Below, piece by piece: positions 44,250 through 52,709 of a stretch of 64,000 bases of DNA. The translations under genes were made by a program, and so were the position numbers. The notes beneath the pieces were generated by a model. It was not told the DNA's origin, made no database searches, and was given only the letters and a program-made list of their open reading frames with translations. The DNA is from Lactobacillus sp. HBUAS51381 (GTDB lineage Bacteria; Bacillota; Bacilli; Lactobacillales; Lactobacillaceae). Location: positions 1-64,000 of the forward strand of contig NZ_JAAVSC010000007.1 of NCBI RefSeq assembly GCF_012641095.1, given 5' to 3'. Within the stretch, counting starts at the first letter, position 1; every line of letters begins with the position of its first letter.

Positions 44250-45197
44250 CTACGAATCAAACCCAGGTTCTCCATGTTGCAAGTTTCCCTGAGCCATTTT
44301 CGTTTGGTATTGCCGGGGGGTCATTTCAAAACGTTCCCGAAATTTTCGTCCAAAGTAGCTGGCCGTTTTGAACCCACAGGAGACGGCAATATCCGCCAGC
44401 GTCCGTTGCGTATCCGCCAGGAGCATTGTAGCCATTGACATCCGATAATCGGTCACATATTGCATCGGTGTTTTATGTAACATCTTTTTAAAAATCCGAA
44501 AGCATTCTGCACGGCTAATAAGAGCCTGCTGGGCCAATTCGTCAACCAAAATTTCTCGCCGATAGTTCTCGTGTACGAAGCGAATAATCAGTTTTAGTTG
44601 TCGATCCGTCTTGGTTGCACCAACTAGCTCAGCAGTCTCAGGATACAATTGGACCGCAGTAATGAGGTGGCGCCAAATGTGCATGGCTAACTCTAGCCCT
44701 TGTAATTCATAAGCGATTCCATCTTCTGGGAGCGCACAAAGTTTTTGAATACTGGTGATAATCTCCCGTTTCTGCGGATCATTCAGTTTTAGGAATAAAA
44801 AGTACAGCCCCGATTGGGCAATTGGTTCCAGAACTTGTTCACCGAAGGCATCAAACAATTTCAACTTAAAAATAACCTTCGATAACACAAAACAGTCAAT
44901 GACCGTATTAGCCGCCAAAGCCTTAGCGCTATGCAAAACATTCGCGTTGATGAAGATGCCTTCCCCTGGATGCAGCACCACGTCTTGCGAACCATTTGGC
45001 CCTCCGTAAAGCGTATACCGCAAAATCCCCTGTGTGACTACCCCAAATTCATACTCTTCATGCCAGTGACAGTCCCATTCCCGTTGATAGTAGTCATCGA
45101 AGTGATCCACGCAAATCGATAAGGGGATAATATGATTATCATAGGTAATGTGTTCGCGCAAATCACTTTCTAGCTGAATCAACTTTTTCTGGGTCAT
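44250..45197 (-). CDS. AraC-family regulator with cupin sensor domain
   Basis: 315 residues. Cupin-like N-terminal domain (DCHWHEEYEFGVVTQGILRYTLYGG ... VVLHPGEGIFINANVLHSAK), then the double HTH (about 210-305): VDELAQQALISRAECFRIFKK and LADIAVSCGFKTASYFGRKFRERFEMTPRQY. Typically senses a sugar or other small molecule. AGGAGG precedes the ATG. Divergent from the UvrA-like gene, sharing a 127-bp region with a 10-bp inverted repeat. Confidence 0.9.
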   Translation of the reverse strand: MTQKKLIQLESDLREHITYDNHIIPLSICVDHFDDYYQREWDCHWHEEYEFGVVTQGILRYTLYGGPNGSQDVVLHPGEGIFINANVLHSAKALAANTVIDCFVLSKVIFKLKLFDAFGEQVLEPIAQSGLYFLFLKLNDPQKREIITSIQKLCALPEDGIAYELQGLELAMHIWRHLITAVQLYPETAELVGATKTDRQLKLIIRFVHENYRREILVDELAQQALISRAECFRIFKKMLHKTPMQYVTDYRMSMATMLLADTQRTLADIAVSCGFKTASYFGRKFRERFEMTPRQYQTKMAQGNLQHGEPGFDS

Positions 45198-45224
45198 AAC
45201 ATCCTCCTGAACGAACTTGATACG

Positions 45225-45279
45225 ATAGTGACATTGTTCTACGCAAATGTGGCTTTTATTCCGTTATTCATGTCACTAT
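45225..45279. promoter_or_regulatory. Inverted repeat in the araC/uvrA-like intergenic region
   Basis: ATAGTGACAT (45225-45234) and ATGTCACTAT (45270-45279) are exact complements 45 bp apart. The right arm runs into TATAAT (45277-45282), the -10 candidate for the UvrA-like gene. Likely AraC-type half-sites. Confidence 0.6.
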
Positions 45280-45324
45280 AATATCACATATTGACCCAAC
45301 AAATCGCATAGGAGGCTAATCATC

Positions 45325-47601
45325 ATGTCCATTCACTCGGAAGACTCCATCAACATCATCAACGCACACGAACACAATTTAAAAAACGTCACGCTCAGCA
45401 TCCCCAAGAATCAAATCGTCGTCTTCACTGGCGTCTCCGGTTCCGGTAAAAGTTCATTGGTCTTTGACACCCTAGCCGTCGAGAGCCAGCGTCAATGGCA
45501 AGCATCCTACTCCCAATACATTCGCAACAAGATGCCCCACTATACGCGCCCCCAGGTCGATCAGATTCAAAACCTCACCCCAGCCATTGTTATTCGCCAG
45601 CGAGCCGCGACACCTAGTAGGCGTTCCACGGTCGGCACTATTGTGGATACCGCACCGCTATTGCGACTGTTGTTCTCACGAATTGGTCACCCCAGCGCTG
45701 GCGGCTCCATGGCTTATTCCTTAAACCATCCGGCAGGCATGTGCCCTGTTTGTACTGGACTAGGCAAACGGCAAGATCTAAATGTTGACAGTCTATTTGA
45801 TACGACCAAGAGTTTAGCTGAGGGCGCCATCACCTTCAGCCAATTCAGCGCTGGTTGGCAAAGCACCCTTTATACCGACAACGGCATATTGGATCCTAAC
45901 AAACCGTTGTGTGACTTCACACCAGCCGAATGGCGATTCCTCCGTGACGGTCCGCAAGAAGAACGCAAGATTGAGATACGCTCGAACACCTCAGGACGCG
46001 TTGACCAGGTTGACTACGAAGGCGTTATCCCCCGCTTCAAGCGCCTGTATCTCAATCGTGACATCGGTAAGCTGGCTAAGAAGCTCCGCACCGAAATCAC
46101 CCAACATATCACGACCGTCCCTTGCACGGCCTGCCAGGGAACCGGACTAAATGCCAAGGCCTTAGTCTCCAAAATTAACGACTATAATATCATCGACATG
46201 ATGCGCCTCACCGTTGAACAGCTATTGGCCGTCTTAACTGATATCACTGACCCTCGCGGCATTTCCCTGGTCAACCAGTTGACCACCACGCTTCAGCGTA
46301 TGACCGACATCGGCATTGGCTATTTACCATTGGTCCGGCCCGCTAACACCTTGTCTGGCGGTGAGTTACAACGGCTTAAAATCGTCCGCAACCTCGGTGG
46401 GAGCCTCAATAACATCACCTATATCTTCGATGAACCAACGACTGGTCTCCACCCCGCGGATATTCGCAAGATTGGAACCATGCTAGAGCAGCTGCGCGAC
46501 GCCCATAACAATGTTCTGGTCGTCGAACATGCCCCCCAGATTATGCGCATCGCCGATATGATTATTGATATTGGGCCATTAGCTGGTGACCACGGCGGTG
46601 AGATTAGCTACCAAGGATCAGTCGCAAACATTCAGCAGTTACCAACGCCAACCGGCCAGGCGTTACGTCGCCGACTCACCGTGAACTCGACGCCGCTGCC
46701 GTGGCAAGATAGCTATTTGGTGACCGATGCTCATCAGCACAACCTAAAGCACCTCAACGTCACGATTCCCAAGCACGTGCTGACTGCGGTAACCGGCGTT
46801 GCGGGTTCTGGGAAAAGTACGTTAGTCAGCCAGGAATTTGTGGCTCAATACCCTGATACAATCACAATCAACCAACAGCCCATTGGCACATCTATTCGTT
46901 CAACACCCGCGACGTATACGGGGGTCATGGATGATATCAGAAAGCTCTTCGGCCAAGCCAATGGCGTCTCGCCGTCATGGTTCAGCTTCAATGCCAAAGG
47001 TGCCTGCCCCATCTGTCATGGTAAGGGCGTCATCAAGTACGACATGGCCTTTGCCGACGCGGTTGAAGTCACCTGCGAAGCATGTCAAGGCCGCCGCTAT
47101 AATCCCCAGGCACTCAGCTATCGTTTTCAGGGTAAGACGATTGAACAGGTCTTAGATTTGACGATTGCCCAGGCTCTGAACTTTTTCAACACTCCGAAAA
47201 TTACGGATAAATTGACTGGACTGACCAATGTCGATCTCGACTACCTCACGTTGGGCCAGCCAACCAGCACCCTGTCTGGCGGCGAGACCCAACGAGTCAA
47301 GATTGCCGCTGAATTACAAAAACAGGGGGCTACTTACGTTTTGGATGAGCCCAGTGCGGGCCTTCATCCCCATGACGTTCAAGTTCTACTACGACTACTA
47401 CGCCAATTGGTTGCCAACCAAAACACCGTCATCTTGATTGAACACAATTTAGACCTCATCAGTCAAGCCGATTGGGTCATTGACCTCGGCCCACACGGCG
47501 GTGAACGCGGTGGCTATCTAAACTTTGCGGGGACCCCCGCTGATTTATTAACTTGTCAGAATTCGTTGACTGCAAAATATCTGCGGTTAGCCACAAACTA
47601 A
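45325..47601 (+). CDS. UvrA-like ABC-ATPase (UvrA2/DrrC type)
   Basis: 758 residues, against about 940 for repair UvrA. Two ABC modules: Walker A GVSGSGKSS and GVAGSGKST, signatures NTLSGGELQR and STLSGGETQR, Walker B YIFDEPTTGLHP and YVLDEPSAGLHP. Zinc modules CPVC/CTACQGTG and CPICHGKG/CEACQGRRYN are kept. The insertion between them is short, as in UvrA paralogues linked to drug resistance rather than general repair. Co-directional with an acetyltransferase 15 bp downstream, which supports a resistance or detoxification role (inference). Confidence 0.9.
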   Translation: MSIHSEDSINIINAHEHNLKNVTLSIPKNQIVVFTGVSGSGKSSLVFDTLAVESQRQWQASYSQYIRNKMPHYTRPQVDQIQNLTPAIVIRQRAATPSRRSTVGTIVDTAPLLRLLFSRIGHPSAGGSMAYSLNHPAGMCPVCTGLGKRQDLNVDSLFDTTKSLAEGAITFSQFSAGWQSTLYTDNGILDPNKPLCDFTPAEWRFLRDGPQEERKIEIRSNTSGRVDQVDYEGVIPRFKRLYLNRDIGKLAKKLRTEITQHITTVPCTACQGTGLNAKALVSKINDYNIIDMMRLTVEQLLAVLTDITDPRGISLVNQLTTTLQRMTDIGIGYLPLVRPANTLSGGELQRLKIVRNLGGSLNNITYIFDEPTTGLHPADIRKIGTMLEQLRDAHNNVLVVEHAPQIMRIADMIIDIGPLAGDHGGEISYQGSVANIQQLPTPTGQALRRRLTVNSTPLPWQDSYLVTDAHQHNLKHLNVTIPKHVLTAVTGVAGSGKSTLVSQEFVAQYPDTITINQQPIGTSIRSTPATYTGVMDDIRKLFGQANGVSPSWFSFNAKGACPICHGKGVIKYDMAFADAVEVTCEACQGRRYNPQALSYRFQGKTIEQVLDLTIAQALNFFNTPKITDKLTGLTNVDLDYLTLGQPTSTLSGGETQRVKIAAELQKQGATYVLDEPSAGLHPHDVQVLLRLLRQLVANQNTVILIEHNLDLISQADWVIDLGPHGGERGGYLNFAGTPADLLTCQNSLTAKYLRLATN

Positions 47602-47615
47602 AGGAGCATTATGCC

Positions 47616-48266
47616 ATGATTTCACAAGAAAAAAAGGACCAATTCAATCAACTTACTCACTCAGGCGAGATCTACGCCAGTATGGACGACGAGTTCATCG
47701 TATACCAACACACTCTCGTTCAAAAGATCTTAGACTTTAACAACACTGCCGAGACACCAGCTGGTCTCCAAACACGCGAACACTTACTACACGACATGGT
47801 TGGCACCTATGGCAAAAATCTTTATGTCATCCCACCAATTTACGCAAATTCCGGCTTGAATAATGTTCATTTCGGCCAAAACGTCGTCATCAATTTCAAC
47901 TGTAATTTCGTAGACGACGGCGATATTTACATTGGTGATGACTGCATGGTTGGCCCCGGTGTGACGTTTGCCACCGCGCTACACCCGATTTCGCCTAAGT
48001 TACGTCGCCACAAGTTGCAGTTCAATCACCCCATCCGGCTGGGCCAAAACGTCTGGATCGGTGCTAACGCCACGATTCTACCCGGCGTCATTATTGGCGA
48101 TAACGCCGTCGTGGGGGCTGGTAGCGTCGTGACCAAAGACGTGGCCGCCAACACGATTGTCGTCGGCAATCCCGCTAGAAAGTTGCGCGACATTACCCCC
48201 GGCGATGATGTCTTCTACGAAAAGGACAAACGCGTTCCGCAAGCGATTCGGGAACGTTATTTGTAA
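47616..48266 (+). CDS. Maltose/galactoside O-acetyltransferase family (left-handed beta-helix)
   Basis: 216 residues. N-terminal maltose-acetyltransferase segment (MISQEKKDQFNQLTHSGEIYASMDDEFIVYQ), hexapeptide repeats (FNCNFVDDGDIYIGDDCMVGPGVTF), the catalytic His in TALHPISPKLR and VWIGANATILPGVIIGDNAVVGAGSVVTKDV. Transfers acetyl from acetyl-CoA to a sugar-like hydroxyl. AGGAG precedes the ATG; a longer frame begins inside the UvrA-like gene and is rejected. Confidence 0.9.
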   Translation: MISQEKKDQFNQLTHSGEIYASMDDEFIVYQHTLVQKILDFNNTAETPAGLQTREHLLHDMVGTYGKNLYVIPPIYANSGLNNVHFGQNVVINFNCNFVDDGDIYIGDDCMVGPGVTFATALHPISPKLRRHKLQFNHPIRLGQNVWIGANATILPGVIIGDNAVVGAGSVVTKDVAANTIVVGNPARKLRDITPGDDVFYEKDKRVPQAIRERYL

Positions 48267-48280
48267 AAACGATATTTAGC

Positions 48281-48312
48281 GGACCTGGGACAATTTGTTT
48301 CAGGTCCTTTTA
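48281..48312 (+). terminator. Terminator of the UvrA-like/acetyltransferase unit
   Basis: GGACCT / AGGTCC stem with a TTTT tail. Confidence 0.7.
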
Positions 48313-48474
48313 ACTGCCAGCATTTGCCAAGAAATTTTGCCACCTGCTTATCTTACTGGTGTTGTACACTAAAGCTACTAACAAGATTACTGTTCGACTA
48401 AATTTGGCCGCCAATTATCAAGTCCGTCGGCGACTTATCGTATAGACTTGTTCTTGAAGTGAAGGAGGATTCCC

Positions 48475-49329
48475 ATGCAAACACTCAATAAACTCATTGA
48501 CTACATCGAAGACCACCTGACAGATGACATCTTGTTTTCAACCGTTGCCTATCAGCTTGGTCTGTCAGAATATCATCTACGCCGGACCTTTTCTTTTATT
48601 GCTGGCATGTCACTCCACGATTACGTCCGCAACCGGCGATTGGCTGCAGCCAACGTTGACTTGGTCAAAGGCCAAGCCGTCACCACCGTGGCCTTTAAAT
48701 ACGGCTACCAATCTGTCGAGGGCTTCTCCCGAGCTTTTCGTGACTGGAGCGGCTATCTCCCGTCCGAAGTCCGTCAGAGTGGTTTGCAGAAGACCTTTCC
48801 TAAACTTTCATTTCACCTTGAAATCAAAGGAGGTATTCCCATGAACTTCAAAATCGAACAGAAACCAGCCTTTAACCTGGTCGGCGTCACCAAGCGCATT
48901 CCTCTTCAGTTTTCTGGGCAAAACCCCACCATCCAGACGCTGGCACAAAGCATCACGCCACTGCAAAGGACCCACATGCACGCGCTAGGTGATCTCTATC
49001 CCCATCAAGTGTTAAACGCATCTTACGCCTTTGACGACGCCCGATTAGCCGAACAAGGTCAACTTACCCATCTGATTGGCTTTGCCACCACTCAGGAAAA
49101 TCCCTATGCCGACTTGACCCAGTTGGTGGTTCCCAGCCACACCTGGGCCATCTTCCCTAATCAGGGACCCTTCCCGCAGCAGCTCCAAGAGACCTGGGGC
49201 CGTATTTACAGCGAGTGGTTACCTGCCGCCAGGTACAAGCTGGTTGACGCGCCCGAAATTTCTTTTTCTCAGTTCGGTAGTGTTGATGTCAAAAGCGAAA
49301 TATGGATTGCCATAACGCCTAAATCGTAA
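48475..49329 (+). CDS. AraC-family regulator with GyrI-like effector domain
   Basis: 284 residues in the order opposite to classical AraC: HTH domain first (about 1-105; TVAYQLGLSEYHLRRTFSFIAGMSLHDYVRNRR, FKYGYQSVEGFSRAFRDWSGYLPSEVR), then a GyrI-like effector-binding domain (125-284; FNLVGVTKRIPL, HTWAIFPNQGPFPQQLQETWGRIYSEWLP). Comparable to Rob/BmrR-type multidrug sensors. GAAGGAGG precedes the ATG. Monocistronic. Confidence 0.9.
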   Translation: MQTLNKLIDYIEDHLTDDILFSTVAYQLGLSEYHLRRTFSFIAGMSLHDYVRNRRLAAANVDLVKGQAVTTVAFKYGYQSVEGFSRAFRDWSGYLPSEVRQSGLQKTFPKLSFHLEIKGGIPMNFKIEQKPAFNLVGVTKRIPLQFSGQNPTIQTLAQSITPLQRTHMHALGDLYPHQVLNASYAFDDARLAEQGQLTHLIGFATTQENPYADLTQLVVPSHTWAIFPNQGPFPQQLQETWGRIYSEWLPAARYKLVDAPEISFSQFGSVDVKSEIWIAITPKS

Positions 49330-49378
49330 CGACCCGACCTACAACAGCCGCTGCAGTGTCCCAAAACGTGAAGTTCAA

Positions 49379-49428
49379 AAGAGTGACCAACCATCATTAG
49401 GATTAACGATGGTTGATCACTCTTATTT
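49379..49428. terminator. Bidirectional terminator
   Basis: AAGAGTGACCAACCATC / GATGGTTGATCACTCTT, nearly perfect, between convergent genes. Confidence 0.85.
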
Positions 49429-49437
49429 CGTTTACGC

Positions 49438-49830
49438 TTATTTTCGCTTCGAACCTAATCGCCGGACCGCGTGAGGAATCATCTTGCGAATCCCCCCCCG
49501 TGGATCCTTAACATCCCCGACGTACCGCGGAATCAGGTGAATGTGGGCGTGCATCACAGTCTGCCCGGCGGCCGCATCGACGTTGATGCCGATGTTGTAG
49601 CCGGCCGGCGCGAATTTTTCATCCAACAGTGCCTTGGCTTGAAACGTCAGGTCGTCCATGGCCTGGCGAGTAATCGCCGGCACATCGAAGTACGTGGCAT
49701 AATGTTGCTTGGGAACAATCAACAGATGACCCTTTCGCACCGGATGAATATCCCAGAAAGCCTTGGCCAGGTCGTTTTCGAGGACAATCTCAGTCTTTTG
49801 ACAAAAGATACAATCTGCTTTAATCACCAC
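49438..49830 (-). CDS. HIT-family nucleotide-binding protein
   Basis: 130 residues. CIFCQKT at the start, HPVRKGHLLIVPKQHYAT, and the histidine triad HAHIHLIPR. Hydrolyses or transfers nucleotidyl groups (Hint/Fhit-like). Two tandem GTG codons are possible starts; the first has AAGGGG six bases upstream. It begins three bases after the stop of the RNA methyltransferase gene. Confidence 0.9.
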   Translation of the reverse strand: MVIKADCIFCQKTEIVLENDLAKAFWDIHPVRKGHLLIVPKQHYATYFDVPAITRQAMDDLTFQAKALLDEKFAPAGYNIGINVDAAAGQTVMHAHIHLIPRYVGDVKDPRGGIRKMIPHAVRRLGSKRK

Positions 49831-49833
49831 TCA

Positions 49834-50979
49834 TTACCCCTTATGTTGTCGTGGTCGCCGTTGCGCCCAGAACTGGAAGTAATCCGTCCGTAGCGCCCCG
49901 TTGTAGAGTTTCCGCGTTTTGGTGGCCTTTTGACCGTAGAAGTGTTCGAACTCCAGGTCGGCCGTCAGAATATACTTGGACCAGTCGGTATACGGCTTAA
50001 AGACCTGTCCCATTTGCTTGTAGAGCTCCCGCACGCTGGCCTGATCGCTTAACCGTTCCCCATAAGGTGGGTTGGCAACGATCACCCCGTGCTTCAGATC
50101 CGTTTGGAAGTCCTGCACGGCGAGCTGCCGGAACGTAATATCCTGCGACAGGCCGGCCTCTTCGGCGTTCTTCTTGGCAATGGCAACCATGTTTTCGTCA
50201 ATATCGGTTCCAAAAATCTGAAGCGGCGTATCGTAGTCCGCTTTGGCATCGGCCTCGTCACGAACCTTATCGCTCAATTCTTGTGGCACCCACTCCCAGC
50301 TCTCACAGGTGAAGTCTCGGTTGAATCCCGGCGCGAGGTTGCGGCCAATCAAAGCGGCCTCGATTGGAATCGTTCCGGACCCACAGACGGGATCCCAGAA
50401 AGGCATGTCCTTGTGCCAACTGGTCAGGGCAATCAGGGCCGCCGCCATATTTTCTTTGATGGGCGCGCCCCCCTTACCGACCCGGTAGCCGCGCTTAAAG
50501 AGGCTTGGGCCGGTGGTATCCAGCGTCAACATCACGTGGTCCTTGTCTATCATGACTTCCAACGGATACGTGGCGCCTGTTTCCGGCATCCGCGTCCGCC
50601 GATGATAGACGGCCGCCAATTTGGTAGCCACGGCCTTCTTCACGATTGCCTGGGCATCCGGTACACTATGTAGCTGTGATTTTTTGGACCGTCCTTCGAC
50701 CGGGAAGGCCGCATCCATCGGCAATAACTCGTCCCATGCAACCGCCTTGGTGGCTTCAAACAGTTCATCGAAGGTCACCGCGTCAAATTCGGCCACGATG
50801 ATCCGCACCCGGTCGGCCGTCCGTAGCCACAGGTTGGCCCGCAAGATATCCTCGACCGTCCCGTCAAACCGGACCCGCCCGTTTTCCACCTGCGTATCGT
50901 AGCCCAAGTCTCGTAATTCCCGACCAGCTAGGGCCTCAATACCACTAGCCGTTGCGGCGTATAAATGAAATTTCTTCAT
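49834..50979 (-). CDS. THUMP-domain class I rRNA methyltransferase (RlmL/YpsC-like)
   Basis: 381 residues. N-terminal THUMP domain (about 1-155; ASGIEALAGRELRDLGY), then the methyltransferase with DPVCGSGTIPIEAALI (motif I), IFGTDIDENMV (motif II) and the catalytic NPPYGERL (guanine-N2 type). In Firmicutes this protein is encoded close to rnpB and gpsB, as here. Probably modifies 23S rRNA. AGGAGG precedes the ATG. Confidence 0.92.
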   Translation of the reverse strand: MKKFHLYAATASGIEALAGRELRDLGYDTQVENGRVRFDGTVEDILRANLWLRTADRVRIIVAEFDAVTFDELFEATKAVAWDELLPMDAAFPVEGRSKKSQLHSVPDAQAIVKKAVATKLAAVYHRRTRMPETGATYPLEVMIDKDHVMLTLDTTGPSLFKRGYRVGKGGAPIKENMAAALIALTSWHKDMPFWDPVCGSGTIPIEAALIGRNLAPGFNRDFTCESWEWVPQELSDKVRDEADAKADYDTPLQIFGTDIDENMVAIAKKNAEEAGLSQDITFRQLAVQDFQTDLKHGVIVANPPYGERLSDQASVRELYKQMGQVFKPYTDWSKYILTADLEFEHFYGQKATKTRKLYNGALRTDYFQFWAQRRPRQHKG

Positions 50980-51114
50980 AACATCCTCCTCATATCACGG
51001 TTACGTCAACCGTTGCGATCGTCTCTTAGGAATGGCCGTCGCGTTCCCGGCCACCTATCTGCGACCAGTTTACCACCAAACGCGGCGGCCTTGGGATTAA
51101 CCCGTTAAAATTGT

Positions 51115-51146
51115 CTAAAAAAAGGGTGGGAGCAAGCTCCCACCCA
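51115..51146 (-). terminator. rnpB terminator
   Basis: GGGTGGGAGC / GCTCCCACCC with TTTTTTT on the minus strand. Confidence 0.88.
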
Positions 51147-51153
51147 CCTGACA

Positions 51154-51550
51154 TGGTGTAAATCCCTGTAAGCCATGTTTTGTACCACCCAACCGTTTCA
51201 GGCAAACGGCTGACTGGCAGTAATCATCTATCTCGAGAGTTTCCTCTCCCCCCACATTTCGTTCATTTCCATATGTGAAGCGCCCCTACCAAAAGTTTGG
51301 GTTGCCCGCTCGAGGGGTTTACCGCGTTCCACCGTCTAGGTTTCCCTAGACGTATCGTCACTGTGGCACTTTTCAGGGATACTAGGGCATAGCCGAAGCC
51401 GTAGCCGTGTTTTCCCGCCGTAACGTTATTGCTAACGTCCCCCGGCTTATTTTTTCACCGAGCACGAACACTACAGACATCGCAGTCTGTGCGAGCATGG
51501 ACTTTCCTCAGCCGACAAAAGCCGACCGCGATTACTCAGGATTTACACCA
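51154..51550 (-). ncRNA. rnpB: RNase P RNA, type B
   Basis: The catalytic RNA of RNase P. The ends pair as P1 (TGGTGTAAATCCTG with CAGGGATTTACACCA). The 5' part carries GAGGAAAGTCCATGCTCGC, the universal CR-I block, and the 3' part ACAAAACATGGCTTACAG. Helix arrangement is the Bacillus type. Ends are estimated from P1. Located between gpsB and the rRNA methyltransferase gene, the usual Firmicutes position. Confidence 0.93.
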
Positions 51551-51562
51551 GTCTTTATAATT

Positions 51563-51916
51563 CTACAAACGATGTGACTCGTTTGGATCATTATCTAATT
51601 GTGAGCCGAAAACGTGGCGTTCCAGATTAGACAACCGTTTCAAGATATCCATATTGGTGGCACTTGAAACCGGTTGGCTCGTCGTCGACGTTTGGCGTTG
51701 ACTACCACCCACTTGGACTTGCTTCGTGAGTTCATCAACCTTAGCCAATAACCGTTCATTTTCATCTTGAAGCCGTTGATTTTCCTTAACAAAGGTGTCG
51801 TAGTCCTTGATCACGTTGTCTAAGAAACTATCGACGTCATCTGGATCGTAACCACGCATCTTTTGTCGAAATTGCTTTTGCAAAATTTCCTTGGGAGTGA
51901 AATTAACGTTTTCCAT
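51563..51916 (-). CDS. gpsB: Cell division regulator GpsB
   Basis: 117 residues. DivIVA-like N-terminus ([34 protein letters not shown]), coiled coil (to about 67), linker rich in S/T/Q, and C-terminal helix [15 protein letters not shown]. Coordinates septal and lateral wall synthesis by binding PBPs such as Pbp1A, which is also encoded in this block. Upstream of rnpB and downstream of ypsA. Confidence 0.95.
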   Translation of the reverse strand: MENVNFTPKEILQKQFRQKMRGYDPDDVDSFLDNVIKDYDTFVKENQRLQDENERLLAKVDELTKQVQVGGSQRQTSTTSQPVSSATNMDILKRLSNLERHVFGSQLDNDPNESHRL

Positions 51917-51970
51917 TGATCTTTACACCTCGTTGTCTTATCAAACCGGCAATTAATATAATACCAGTTT

Positions 51971-52540
51971 TCATTCGATTTGGGAACCATTATTTAAATT
52001 TTCTTGATATTCGTTAGCACTTTCTTGTAGCCAATCCATATCGATGAGTGTTAAGGGATAAGTATGCTGCTCCTGAAACTGCGTTACGGCGCGATAATCA
52101 TACTTCGGTTTTCCTTCGACCTCTAAATCATATACCATGACTGCCTCATCCGTATGGGTCAGCATAAATTCTTGATAGTTTCTTAACTGTTGGGGGCCAT
52201 GATAGGGTTGCTCACTAACCGACTGGTGAAAATCCACTTGACTGGCTAAGGTGGCATATTGCGCCTGGTTGCCCTCATTCCAGTTACCACCGAACTCCGC
52301 GAACGGCGTCATCATGGCAATTTTCAACTCCGGATACGTCTTTTTGAGCGTTAACCCCACCTCGGCGGCCCACTGCTCAACACCCAGTTGACCACCGGTG
52401 ATGAGCCAATCCGTTCCAGACTCTACCTTATTGATCAATAATTTACGCAGCGTATCCTTAATGACCAGTAGTTTGGGATCTTGATTGCCAAACACACCTA
52501 ATTCATAGCTCCGATAACCCGTTAACCACAGTCGACTCAC
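51971..52540 (-). CDS. ypsA: YpsA/DUF1273 family protein
   Basis: 189 residues. SLOG/Rossmann-like fold: LWLTGYRSYELGVFG, WLITGGQLGVEQWAAEVGL and MMTPFAEFGGNWNEGNQ. In Bacillus and Staphylococcus YpsA affects cell division together with GpsB; a nucleotide ligand is inferred from the fold. Position next to gpsB is conserved. Confidence 0.92.
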   Translation of the reverse strand: MSRLWLTGYRSYELGVFGNQDPKLLVIKDTLRKLLINKVESGTDWLITGGQLGVEQWAAEVGLTLKKTYPELKIAMMTPFAEFGGNWNEGNQAQYATLASQVDFHQSVSEQPYHGPQQLRNYQEFMLTHTDEAVMVYDLEVEGKPKYDYRAVTQFQEQHTYPLTLIDMDWLQESANEYQENLNNGSQIE

Positions 52541-52709
52541 CGCATGACCCCCTCTTTACGTTTCCGAGACAACACGCCTTGACTTCGGGTGTTCTCCGCG
52601 ATTAGATTTCCGAGATGGGACCCGAGTAAGCTGGTTCCACCCACCGTTTTAACGGCTCTATCTATCTAGTGTAGCGAAAATTTCTAACGACGGCAACCGA
52701 ACCGTACTG

